A stretch of 64,000 nucleotides of DNA from NCBI RefSeq assembly GCF_003628305.1, contig NZ_RBZM01000005.1, positions 62,001 through 126,000 of the forward strand. The letters are read 5' to 3'. The notes below the pieces were generated by a model, which searched no databases, was not told the origin of the DNA, and worked only from the letters and a program-made list of their open reading frames with translations. This stretch comes from Cohnella endophytica. GTDB lineage: Bacteria; Bacillota; Bacilli; Paenibacillales; Paenibacillaceae. The number at the start of each line of letters is the position of its first letter. The first letter of the stretch is position 1. This document shows, one piece after another, positions 53,017 to 60,565 of the stretch. The position numbers and the translations under genes are program-made.

Positions 53017-53451
53017 ATGATTAACAGAAAAGAGCTGCTTGAGTCCTACTCAAAAAAGTTCATGATCCATATGCGAATGTGGGAATCCGAGTGGAATCGG
53101 AACAATACATCGGATTTATCCTATGCGCAGTTCCTTGTGCTGTACACTTTGAATTTAGAAGGCCCCCAGCAATCCAAACAATTAGTCAATGATTTATCGA
53201 TTACTTCCGGGGGGATAACGGCGATCTCCGATAAATTGCTTGCGCAAGGGTTAATTCGCAGGTCCCGGGACGGACAGCGGGACCGGAGGGCAATCATGTT
53301 GGAAATTAGCGATGAAGGCCGAATGCGTCTTGAATCCTTGGAAGAGGGTCGCGATCGAACCTTCGATGCTATTTTCGGCGTTCTTACGGATGCGGAAATT
53401 GCTTTTCTGGAGCAAGTCTACGGTAAACTAATTAGTATCAGGAAAGAATAA
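53017..53451 (+). CDS. MarR-family transcriptional regulator
   Basis: A 144-residue winged-helix dimeric regulator. The recognition region is Q-S-K-Q-L-V-N-D-L-S-I-T-S-G-G-I-T-A-I-S-D-K-L (about 52-74), the wing is R-R-S-R-D-G-Q-R-D-R-R-A-I-M-L-E-I-S, and flanking helices mediate dimerisation. MarR proteins usually repress nearby genes and release DNA on ligand binding. GAGGAGCG lies 9 nt before ATG. It stands upstream of the cupredoxin/quinoprotein region, whose divergent promoter area holds two similar dyad elements, so it may control that module (inference). Confidence 0.92.
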   Translation: MINRKELLESYSKKFMIHMRMWESEWNRNNTSDLSYAQFLVLYTLNLEGPQQSKQLVNDLSITSGGITAISDKLLAQGLIRRSRDGQRDRRAIMLEISDEGRMRLESLEEGRDRTFDAIFGVLTDAEIAFLEQVYGKLISIRKE

Positions 53452-53471
53452 ACTTGAGGTAACCACGTCAT

Positions 53472-53515
53472 AAAGGGATCGCCAACCGTCCGATCGGACA
53501 GTTGACGATCCCTTT
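53472..53515. terminator. Bidirectional terminator
   Basis: A long hairpin: AAAGGGATCG at the left base pairs with CGATCCCTTT at the right, with inner GTCCGATCGGAC self-complementary. It lies between the convergent marR and cupredoxin genes. Confidence 0.85.
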
Positions 53516-53532
53516 ATTGGTTTAAAGAAAGA

Positions 53533-53946
53533 TTACTCTACGATAATATTTCCAGTCATATTGTCATGACCTTGACCGCACATGATGTTGCAGTGATATT
53601 CGAACGTGCCGGCTTTGTCGAGTTTGATTTCTACGGTTTCGCCGTTTTTGATTTTCACTCCGCCTAAATCTTCAATGAGAATACCGTGGTTGCCTTCGGA
53701 GCTTTTCATTGTCAATTTAAGCGTGTCGCCTACTTTTGCTTTAACTTCGGTAACGTCGAATTTCCAGTTGCTTGCGTCAATCGTTGCTTCTATTGTTTGT
53801 CCGCCTTCCGCGCCTTCCGAAGCCGCAGGAGCGCTGGCAGCCGGCGAACTATTGTTATTCTTGGAGTTGTTACTTCCGCAAGCGGTTAGAGCAAGCATGG
53901 CGGCCAATGCAACGATAGTGAAGAAAATACTAGTTCTAAGTTTCAT
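53533..53946 (-). CDS. CuA-type cupredoxin lipoprotein (copy 1)
   Basis: A 137-residue lipoprotein: lipobox L-T-A-C with Cys23, an N/S/A-rich linker, then a single cupredoxin beta-barrel (about 50-137). His87 (E-G-N-H-G) and the C-terminal loop Cys119-x3-Cys123-x3-His127-x2-Met130 reproduce the CuA site of cytochrome oxidase subunit II and nitrous-oxide reductase. There are no COX2 membrane hairpins and no heme motif. It probably carries electrons at the outer face of the membrane. It is divergent from a quinoprotein dehydrogenase gene, and the arrangement is repeated at 57225. The oxidase partner is not in the window. Confidence 0.9.
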   Translation of the reverse strand: MKLRTSIFFTIVALAAMLALTACGSNNSKNNNSSPAASAPAASEGAEGGQTIEATIDASNWKFDVTEVKAKVGDTLKLTMKSSEGNHGILIEDLGGVKIKNGETVEIKLDKAGTFEYHCNIMCGQGHDNMTGNIIVE

Positions 53947-53975
53947 GATTTGGAATACCTCCTGATATTAAATAA

Positions 53976-54113
53976 CTTAGTAGTAAGAATGTTAAGCGTC
54001 CGATGAAACATTCTACTCCAGTTCAAAAGCATTGTCAAAGTTATATTAAAGTATTATTGACTATCCTAAATGTGAGGCGTATATTACTTAACGAGAAGTA
54101 CCTTAGTAGTAAG
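53976..54113. promoter_or_regulatory. Repeated CTTAGTAGTAAG elements in the divergent control region
   Basis: CTTAGTAGTAAGA occurs at 53976 and again at 54102 in the same orientation; both copies continue with AAG...GTCCGA at nearly the same distance. Each contains CTTA-N4-TAAG, a short dyad. The region separates cupredoxin copy 1 (minus) from quinoprotein copy 1 (plus). MarR binding is a possibility; the second module lacks these elements. Confidence 0.5.
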
Positions 54114-54221
54114 ATTAAAGTGTCCGAAGTATTAAATTCCTTGGCGGCTCCCATTCGTATGCCTAGGAAGGTTTGATTGGATGTACTTAGCGTAATTAAA
54201 TTTCATTAGGGGGAATCATCA

Positions 54222-55931
54222 TTGAGTAAGAAATCATTAACGGTTGCAAGCGCGATTCTGGCAACAAGTCTTGCGTTATCCGCTTGTTCAAGCTCGAATA
54301 ACAACGAAGCGTCCCCATCGGCTTCGGCATCTCCATCCGCATCTCCGTCCGCATCCGCGTCGACGGGAACGGGCACCTTCGAAAATTTTCCGAACGTCCA
54401 TTTTGACTTGGCGAGTACGCGACACGTTCCTTTCACGGAAATCACGAAAGAAAACGTTAACGAGCTTGGCGTAATCTGGTCCGCCGATTTCAAACAACTA
54501 GATTCTACGATTCCAAACGGCAACCAAAACTTCACGATGGTCGTAGACGGCGTGTTGTACGTTACGACCTCCAAGAACCATGTGTTCGCTTTCGAAGCGA
54601 CAACGGGCAAGCAATTATGGCACTGGGCTCCCGATGCAGAATTGATGGAAAATTCCAAAAACCTATACATCGTAGCAAACCGTGGCGTTGCGGTAGCCGA
54701 GGGTCAAGTGTTCATGCTAACCTTGGATAACCGTTTGATCGCTATTGACGCTAAAACGGGTAAAACAACCAAGGCCATCAAAATCGCCGATGCGGTCGAT
54801 GGCGTAACGGTAGCTAACGGTTATTATGAGACGACGGCTCCCGTCTACTACAAGGGTAATCTCTATATCGGAAGCAGCGGCGGAGATAACGGCGTACGCG
54901 GTTTCGTTATGGCTTATAAAGCAAGCGATTTGTCTCCGGCTTGGGATACTCCGTTCTGGACGGTTCCGCCGAAAGGCCAGGATTGGTTGAAGACTGCCAT
55001 CTATAACGGCGGCGGCGCGGTGTGGTGTCCGATCACGATCGACGAAGAAACGGGAATCATGTATTTCGGTACGGGTAACCCGGCACCGGATTTCTACGGA
55101 GCGGATCGTCCTGGAGCGAATCCATACACGGATTCTGTAGTTGCCTTGGATAGCAGCAACGGCAAATTGATCTGGGCAGAGCAAGAGATCAGCCATGATC
55201 TATGGGACTATGACGCCGCATCGACTCCGATGTTGATCAAAGCGACGATTAACGGTGCTGAACGCAAGGTAGTCGTTCACGGCGGTAAATCCGGGCAATG
55301 GTGGGCGCTAGATGCCGCTACGGGCGAGAGAATCTACGACGGCGTTCAATTTGCCAAAAAAATCGATCATCCGGAACCGACTCCGGAAGGCGTATTAATC
55401 TATCCGGGCGTGTATGGCGGACAGAACTATGCTCCGGAAACGTACGATCCAGAGTCTAACTATGTTCTGATCCCTGGAATCGAAGCCCCTAGCATGGCTG
55501 TAGGGCAAAAAGACGGCGAGGAAAAAGTTTCGCCATTCGGAACGACAATCGCCGAAACGCCTGCCGATATTATTCCTTACGGTACGGTGACGGCTATCGA
55601 CATGAACACGGGTAAAATTGCTTACCAATATGATACCGACGATCAAATGCGCGGCGGCTTTACAAGTACCGCAACGGGAATTGCTTTCTACGGCGAGTTG
55701 AATGGTAAGTTCCGCGCTCTTGACATTAAATCCGGCAAAATCATTTGGGAATTCCAAACGATCGGCGATAACATCATGTCCGCGCCTTCTATATTTACGG
55801 TAGATGGCAAAGAGTATATTGCGATGACTTCTGGCGGTACGAAACCTAAAGTAATGGTATTTGCTTTAGGCGGAGACAAAACGCAAGGCACTGCCCCTAC
55901 CGAGGGTGCGGAAGCAGGCGCTCACGGTTGA
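54222..55931 (+). CDS. Lipoprotein PQQ-dependent alcohol dehydrogenase-like quinoprotein (copy 1)
   Basis: A 569-residue surface lipoprotein (lipobox L-S-A-C near residue 22; Ser/Pro/Ala repeat linker about 28-48) with an eight-bladed quinoprotein propeller. Blade signatures include A-F-E-A-T-T-G-K-Q-L-W-H-W and A-I-D-A-K-T-G-K. Alignment with methanol dehydrogenases places Asn286 (G-T-G-N-P-A-P), Asp329 and Asp331 (L-W-D-Y-D) at the PQQ/metal site; the D-x-D pair marks lanthanide-type enzymes. Two departures: the metal-ligand Glu is Asp222 (S-G-G-D-N-G-V-R-G), and the vicinal Cys pair is absent. It likely oxidises an alcohol or aldehyde outside the membrane. No heme domain, so an external acceptor is needed; the adjacent CuA lipoprotein is the candidate. 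TTG 54222 has AGGGGGA upstream. Confidence 0.88.
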   Translation: MSKKSLTVASAILATSLALSACSSSNNNEASPSASASPSASPSASASTGTGTFENFPNVHFDLASTRHVPFTEITKENVNELGVIWSADFKQLDSTIPNGNQNFTMVVDGVLYVTTSKNHVFAFEATTGKQLWHWAPDAELMENSKNLYIVANRGVAVAEGQVFMLTLDNRLIAIDAKTGKTTKAIKIADAVDGVTVANGYYETTAPVYYKGNLYIGSSGGDNGVRGFVMAYKASDLSPAWDTPFWTVPPKGQDWLKTAIYNGGGAVWCPITIDEETGIMYFGTGNPAPDFYGADRPGANPYTDSVVALDSSNGKLIWAEQEISHDLWDYDAASTPMLIKATINGAERKVVVHGGKSGQWWALDAATGERIYDGVQFAKKIDHPEPTPEGVLIYPGVYGGQNYAPETYDPESNYVLIPGIEAPSMAVGQKDGEEKVSPFGTTIAETPADIIPYGTVTAIDMNTGKIAYQYDTDDQMRGGFTSTATGIAFYGELNGKFRALDIKSGKIIWEFQTIGDNIMSAPSIFTVDGKEYIAMTSGGTKPKVMVFALGGDKTQGTAPTEGAEAGAHG

Positions 55932-55960
55932 TCGGCAACCTAAAAGGGTATAATTAGGAT

Positions 55961-56000
55961 TAGCAAACAAGGCAGACCTGCTGGTCTGCCTTGTTTGCTA
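55961..56000. other. Perfect 18-bp hairpin after quinoprotein copy 1
   Basis: TAGCAAACAAGGCAGACC (55961-55978), TGCT loop, exact complement at 55983-56000. The plus strand then reads AAAAAGG, with no T-run on either side, so a classical terminator is doubtful; it could be a stabilising or processing hairpin between co-transcribed genes. Confidence 0.7.
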
Positions 56001-56017
56001 AAAAAGGAGTAATTGTT

Positions 56018-57172
56018 ATGAAAAAACGACTTACGCTAATCCTGCTAACAGGAGTTGCGGTGGTAGGTACGCTGCTAGCCGGATGTACGAACAACAACGA
56101 GAATACAGAGCCGACGCAGCCGTCAACGGCAACGGCAACGGAAACGGCAGAGGAAGCACCTTCTCAGGTAACGATTCAAATGGATCAAACTACGTTACCC
56201 GTCGTTACTTGGAAAATGGATAACTCTCAATTACTGCCGGTAAAGGGCAAAGTGCTATCCGACGGGAAGCCGGTTTCAGGCGTTGTGGTCGGAATAGCGG
56301 GCAAACGCAATATGACGACGGATGAGAACGGCTTATTCGAGGTACTGGTAGATCGGAGCATCCCGCAAAGCATTCCGTTACAAGTATCGAACGCGGAGCA
56401 AGCAACGGTAGAGGGGAAAGCGGTCGGAAGCTCGACCAAAGAAGCATTGAAGTCGGCGTCCGGCCGAATCGACGTTTACTATCCGATCCAAGTAACGGAA
56501 GTTAAAGCGGATCCCGACAAGGCGGATCAGGTAGAAGTCCACGCACGCGCCGTTGTCGAAGAAGGATTTACTTATCCGAAAACAACCTTGGATAAGTATG
56601 TTATTCAAGGCGTCGTGAAGGATGCGCAAGGAAAACCGGTCAAAGGCGCTATGGTCAGCTTTACGAGGGATAAGGGCGAAGGCTGGTCGCGTTCCGAACC
56701 CGCGAACGAAAAGGGAGAGTACAGGCTGTATTATTTTCCCGAGGATGACGAGGACTTGTATTTGAACGTTCATGTCGGAGATGTTCAGTATACGCTTCCG
56801 GAAGGGAGGGTGTATCGGTTCCCGGAAGGTACAAGCGTGAATACGGACATCATTCTTCCGGAGACGGGGACAACGATCGTCGATCAACCGCCGACATTGG
56901 TAAGCAAACCGGCTAAGGGCGCGCTTTATTGGGCGCAGGCGATCGGCTTGTCCATAGATCCTTCCGTGGCGTATACGATCAGCTTGCCTCAAGAAGACGG
57001 CTCGTTCGTTCTGAAGATCGCCAAAGCCGAATGGGACAAATCGCCGTTGTTTTACCAAACGGCAATGAGTAGATTTTCCGATACGGAGATAAAAGTAGGG
57101 GACTCCGTTCCATCCTCCTGGATTCCAGCTCCAAGCAAAAGCGATCCTGTCGGAATCGCTCCCCTAAATTAG
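56018..57172 (+). CDS. Lipoprotein with two carboxypeptidase-regulatory-like domains
   Basis: A 384-residue lipoprotein (lipobox L-A-G-C near residue 23; T/E-rich linker to about 55). Two beta-sandwich segments of CarboxypepD_reg type are visible: V-K-G-K-V-L-S-D-G-K-P-V-S-G-V-V-V-G-I (about 75) and I-Q-G-V-V-K-D-A-Q-G-K-P-V-K-G-A-M-V-S-F (about 200), each followed by a N-E-K/T-D-E-N-G-x-Y/F turn. The remainder is beta-rich. No catalytic motif. ATG 56018 follows AAGGAGT. Its place between two quinoprotein modules suggests a binding or scaffold role for them, but this is inference. Confidence 0.85.
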   Translation: MKKRLTLILLTGVAVVGTLLAGCTNNNENTEPTQPSTATATETAEEAPSQVTIQMDQTTLPVVTWKMDNSQLLPVKGKVLSDGKPVSGVVVGIAGKRNMTTDENGLFEVLVDRSIPQSIPLQVSNAEQATVEGKAVGSSTKEALKSASGRIDVYYPIQVTEVKADPDKADQVEVHARAVVEEGFTYPKTTLDKYVIQGVVKDAQGKPVKGAMVSFTRDKGEGWSRSEPANEKGEYRLYYFPEDDEDLYLNVHVGDVQYTLPEGRVYRFPEGTSVNTDIILPETGTTIVDQPPTLVSKPAKGALYWAQAIGLSIDPSVAYTISLPQEDGSFVLKIAKAEWDKSPLFYQTAMSRFSDTEIKVGDSVPSSWIPAPSKSDPVGIAPLN

Positions 57173-57180
57173 TTGACGAA

Positions 57181-57226
57181 AAAGGGATTGAAAGCTGTCG
57201 CTAAGACGGCTTCCAATCCCTTTGTT
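57181..57226. terminator. Bidirectional terminator
   Basis: AAAGGGATTG (57181-57190) pairs with CAATCCCTTT (57214-57223), with further imperfect inner pairing, between the convergent lipoprotein and cupredoxin genes. Confidence 0.8.
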
Positions 57227-57632
57227 ATTCGACGATAAGATTGCCGGTCATGTTGTCGTGTCCTTGACCGCATTGAATGCTGCAATGATACTCGAAGGTC
57301 CCCGTTTTGTCGGCCGTGAACTCCGCGGTTTGCCCGTTCTTGATATTGACGCCAAAATCTTCGATTGCCAATCCGTGCGCCCCTTCATCGTTAACTAAAG
57401 TCACCTTAACGGCATCGCCCTTTTTGACTTTGATTTCCGTTTGATCGAATACCCAGTTTTTCGCATGAAGAGTGATTTCTTGCGTTCCGCCCGCCGCAGT
57501 CGTTCCGGAAGGCGCGGGAGCGCTTGGGGAAGGCGATACGTTATTTGCATTATTCTTGCTGCCGCACGCGCTCAGCGCGGATAGGGTTGCCAATGCGACA
57601 AGCGCGAGAAATAGACCTTTTTTCTTATTCAT
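57225..57632 (-). CDS. CuA-type cupredoxin lipoprotein (copy 2)
   Basis: A 135-residue paralogue of the 53533 protein. Lipobox L-S-A-C (Cys23), linker rich in S, P and A, and one cupredoxin domain with His86 (E-G-A-H-G) and the loop Cys117-x3-Cys121-x3-His125-x2-Met128. The loop G-Q-G-H-D-N-M-T-G-N is identical in both copies, but the rest of the barrel differs at many positions. The start complementary to 57630-57632 has AGGAGGG 11 nt upstream. It is divergent from quinoprotein copy 2. Confidence 0.9.
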   Translation of the reverse strand: MNKKKGLFLALVALATLSALSACGSKNNANNVSPSPSAPAPSGTTAAGGTQEITLHAKNWVFDQTEIKVKKGDAVKVTLVNDEGAHGLAIEDFGVNIKNGQTAEFTADKTGTFEYHCSIQCGQGHDNMTGNLIVE

Positions 57633-57811
57633 CTTCGTATGACCCTCCTGAGTTGGATAAGCGATGATCAATAAAATACCCCGGAACGAGGATACCTATT
57701 CCTCTAACCTCTACGTTGATAGAGGGATTTGTCCGTTCGTGCATGGTTCAGTATAAAATTGGGAACTTTGACTTTAGGCAATTCCTATTCGAAACAAGGG
57801 GGAACTACGTT

Positions 57812-59518
57812 GTGAAGAAAATCGTATCTGTTGCAACCGCATTAGTCATGGCAGCCTTTGCCTTGAGCGCTTGCAGCAATAACGGCAATAACGGCAATAA
57901 CATTACGTCTCCATCCGCCTCCGTATCTCCTTCCGCTTCCGCGTCGCCGACTCAAGCCGGTCAGTCCGCGAATTTTCCGAACGTTCACTTCGACTTGGCC
58001 AGCACGCGCCATGTCCCTTACGCAGAGATCACGAAAGATAACGTTAAAGATTTGGGGGTCGTTTGGTCGGCGAATTTCAAGGATTTGGATGCTGCTATTC
58101 CAAACGGCAATCAGAATTTTACGGTAGTGGTGGATGGCGTGTTATACGCGACGACCTCCAAGAACCATGTGTTCGCGTTCGAAGCGACGACGGGTAAACA
58201 AATTTGGCATTGGGCGCCTGATGCCGAGCTGATGGAAAATTCCAAAAACCTATACATTGTAGCAAACCGTGGCGTTGCGGTAGCCGAGGGTCAAGTGTTC
58301 ATGCTGACCTTGGACAACCGCCTGATCGCTATCGATGCTAAAACGGGTAAAACAACCAAGGCCATCAAAATCGCCGATGCGGTCGATGGCGTAACGGTAG
58401 CTAACGGATATTATGAGACAACGGCCCCCGTATACTACAAAGGTAACCTCTATATCGGAAGCAGCGGCGGCGATAACGGCGTACGAGGCTTCGTTATGGC
58501 TTATAAAGCTAGCGATTTAACTCCGGCTTGGGATGCTCCGTTCTGGACGGTTCCGCCTAAAGGCCAAGATTGGTTGAAGACGGCCATCTATAACGGCGGC
58601 GGCGCGGTGTGGTGTCCGGTCACGATCGACGAAGAAACGGGAATCATGTATTTCGGTACAGGTAACCCGGCACCGGATTTCTACGGAGCGGATCGACCTG
58701 GCGCGAATCCTTACACGGATTCTGTAGTTGCCTTGGATAGCAGCAACGGCAAATTGATCTGGGCAGAGCAAGAGATCAGCCATGACCTCTGGGACTATGA
58801 CGCCGCTTCTACTCCGATGCTGATTAAAGCGAAGATCAATGGAGCCGAACGCAAGGTTGTCGTTCATGGCGGTAAATCCGGGCAATGGTGGGCGCTGGAT
58901 GCCGCTACGGGCGAGAGGATTTACGACGGCGTTAAATTCGCCAAGAAGATCGATCATCCGAATCCGACGCCGGAAGGCGTATTGATCTATCCTGGCGTAT
59001 ACGGCGGACAAAACTTCGCGGCTGAAACCTATGATCCGGATTCCAATTACGTTCTAATTCCGGGAATCGAAGCTCCGAGCAAGATTGTAGCCGAGAAAAA
59101 AGGAGCAGAAAAAACCTCTCCGTTCGGAACGACGATTGCGGAAGCTCCCGCGGATATCGTGCCTTACGGAACGGTAACCGCAATCGATATGAATACGGGC
59201 AAAATCGCTTATCAATACGATACGGACGATCAGATGCGCGGTGGATTCACGAGCACGGCAACCGGAATCGCGTTCTATGGCGAGTTAAACGGTAAGTTCC
59301 GCGCGCTGGATATTAAATCCGGCAAAATCATTTGGGAGTTCCAAACGATCGGCGATAACATCATGTCGGCTCCCTCCATCTTTACTAAGGACGGCAAACA
59401 GTACGTAGTAACGACATCCGGCGGCACGAAACCTAAAGTAATGGTATTTGCTTTGGGCGGAGACAAAACGCAAGGCCCAGCCTCGACTTCGGGCGCAGAA
59501 GCCGGCGCTCACGGCTGA
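57812..59518 (+). CDS. Lipoprotein PQQ-dependent alcohol dehydrogenase-like quinoprotein (copy 2)
   Basis: A 568-residue paralogue of copy 1 with the same layout: lipobox L-S-A-C, N/S/P-rich linker, eight-bladed propeller, G-T-G-N-P-A-P (Asn285), Asp328/Asp330 (W-D-Y-D) and Asp221 in place of the metal-ligand Glu. A stretch of roughly 105 residues in the first half (from W-H-W-A-P-D to Y-K-A-S-D-L) is identical to copy 1, whereas the N- and C-terminal parts differ more. GTG 57812 has AAGGGGGA about 9 nt upstream; the frame extends further but without a ribosome site. Substrate and cofactor as for copy 1, not determined. Confidence 0.88.
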   Translation: MKKIVSVATALVMAAFALSACSNNGNNGNNITSPSASVSPSASASPTQAGQSANFPNVHFDLASTRHVPYAEITKDNVKDLGVVWSANFKDLDAAIPNGNQNFTVVVDGVLYATTSKNHVFAFEATTGKQIWHWAPDAELMENSKNLYIVANRGVAVAEGQVFMLTLDNRLIAIDAKTGKTTKAIKIADAVDGVTVANGYYETTAPVYYKGNLYIGSSGGDNGVRGFVMAYKASDLTPAWDAPFWTVPPKGQDWLKTAIYNGGGAVWCPVTIDEETGIMYFGTGNPAPDFYGADRPGANPYTDSVVALDSSNGKLIWAEQEISHDLWDYDAASTPMLIKAKINGAERKVVVHGGKSGQWWALDAATGERIYDGVKFAKKIDHPNPTPEGVLIYPGVYGGQNFAAETYDPDSNYVLIPGIEAPSKIVAEKKGAEKTSPFGTTIAEAPADIVPYGTVTAIDMNTGKIAYQYDTDDQMRGGFTSTATGIAFYGELNGKFRALDIKSGKIIWEFQTIGDNIMSAPSIFTKDGKQYVVTTSGGTKPKVMVFALGGDKTQGPASTSGAEAGAHG

Positions 59519-59552
59519 CCGATCGAACAATAGGCGCGTATTGACGCAGCGG

Positions 59553-59587
59553 AACAAGACAGGTCGTAGGCCTGTCTTGTTTTTTTA
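59553..59587 (+). terminator. Terminator of quinoprotein copy 2
   Basis: AACAAGACAGG (59553-59563) pairs with its complement (59571-59581), then a run of T. Confidence 0.9.
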
Positions 59588-59681
59588 CGGGCAGGACGTT
59601 CTCTCTTTACAACGGACGACACATTAGGCACAATAAGAGTCATTGACGATTAACGACGCAGTGTTGTGGGAGGATTAAGAA

Positions 59682-60470
59682 ATGCGACTTCGCGGCAAAA
59701 AAAATATTCGGGAAAGCTTGGAGAAGCAACCGGATCTCGTAGTATTGGAGCCTCAGAAGCTAAGAGGGCGTTGGCACGAGTTCTTCGGCAACGAAAACCC
59801 GATCCATATCGAATGCGGCATGGGCAAAGGGCAATTCATCAGCCGTTTAAGCGGCAATAACCCTAATATCAATTATATCGGGATGGATATGTACGACGAA
59901 TTGCTGAAACGAGGCAGCGAGAAAGCGCGAAAGCTGTGGAAAGACGAAAAAGGAATGGACGAGGTACCGAACTTAGCGCTAGTGCGCGGGAACGTGGAAT
60001 TTCTGGACAAAATGTTCGAGCCCGGCGAGCTGGAGCGCGTTTATTTGAACTTTAGCGATCCTTGGCCGAAGTCGAAACATGGCAAACGGAGGCTGACGCA
60101 TCCGCGTTTTCTGATGATGTATAAAGAAGCGCTAAATGATATAGGAGAAATCCACTTCAAGACGGATTCTTTGAGCCTATTCGAATTCTCGCTCAACAGC
60201 TTCTCCGCAGCCGAGATTCAAATGCGCAACATCTCGCTTGATTTGCATCGACAGAGCCTTCGGGACGATCTTGTTCTAACCGAATACGAGAGTAAATTTG
60301 TCGCTAAGGGCATGCCGATTTATAGGCTGGAAGCGGTAGTCGGGCCTAAAGTGCAGGAGGAGCATCGTCGCCTCGTGGCAGAGGATCTGGCAGCTCAATT
60401 AAGAAGAGGGACGACGAAAAATTACGAAGCCGGCGATGACGAAGACGAGGATTCGGAGTCGGACGAATAG
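59682..60470 (+). CDS. trmB: tRNA (guanine-N7-)-methyltransferase
   Basis: A 262-residue enzyme that forms m7G46 in tRNA. Family motifs: P-I-H-I-E-C-G-M-G-K-G-Q-F near residue 40 (SAM binding), N-Y-I-G-M-D-M-Y near 65, L-N-F-S-D-P-W-P-K-S-K-H-G-K-R-R-L near 123 (family hallmark) and F-K-T-D near 162. The C-terminal about 40 residues, ending in a D/E-rich tail, extend beyond the usual length of about 215. GGGAGGA lies 9 nt before ATG. Single gene after the quinoprotein module. Confidence 0.95.
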   Translation: MRLRGKKNIRESLEKQPDLVVLEPQKLRGRWHEFFGNENPIHIECGMGKGQFISRLSGNNPNINYIGMDMYDELLKRGSEKARKLWKDEKGMDEVPNLALVRGNVEFLDKMFEPGELERVYLNFSDPWPKSKHGKRRLTHPRFLMMYKEALNDIGEIHFKTDSLSLFEFSLNSFSAAEIQMRNISLDLHRQSLRDDLVLTEYESKFVAKGMPIYRLEAVVGPKVQEEHRRLVAEDLAAQLRRGTTKNYEAGDDEDEDSESDE

Positions 60471-60477
60471 AACAATG

Positions 60478-60557
60478 AACGGCCCTACCCGGGTGAGAGC
60501 CGGGTAGGGCCGTTATGTAAATCGCGTTTGCCCGGGGAGGGCAAACGCGTTATTTTT
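60478..60557 (+). terminator. Tandem hairpins after trmB
   Basis: The first stem is 15 bp (AACGGCCCTACCCGG 60478-60492 with 60500-60514) without a T-run. The second is 11 bp (CGCGTTTGCCC 60523-60533 with 60539-60549) followed by TTATTTTTT, and is the likely terminator. Confidence 0.85.
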
Positions 60558-60565
60558 TGAGCGGG

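Noticed and set aside
53533..53946. Cupredoxin as a type-1 blue copper protein (plastocyanin/azurin)
   Set aside because: The loop has two Cys in C-x3-C-x3-H-x2-M form; type-1 sites have a single Cys, so CuA is the better match.
54222..59518. Quinoproteins as BamB-like or other WD/PQQ-repeat scaffold proteins
   Set aside because: They contain the G-N-P-A-P and W-D-Y-D active-site segments and a full-length dehydrogenase propeller, beyond what scaffold proteins have.
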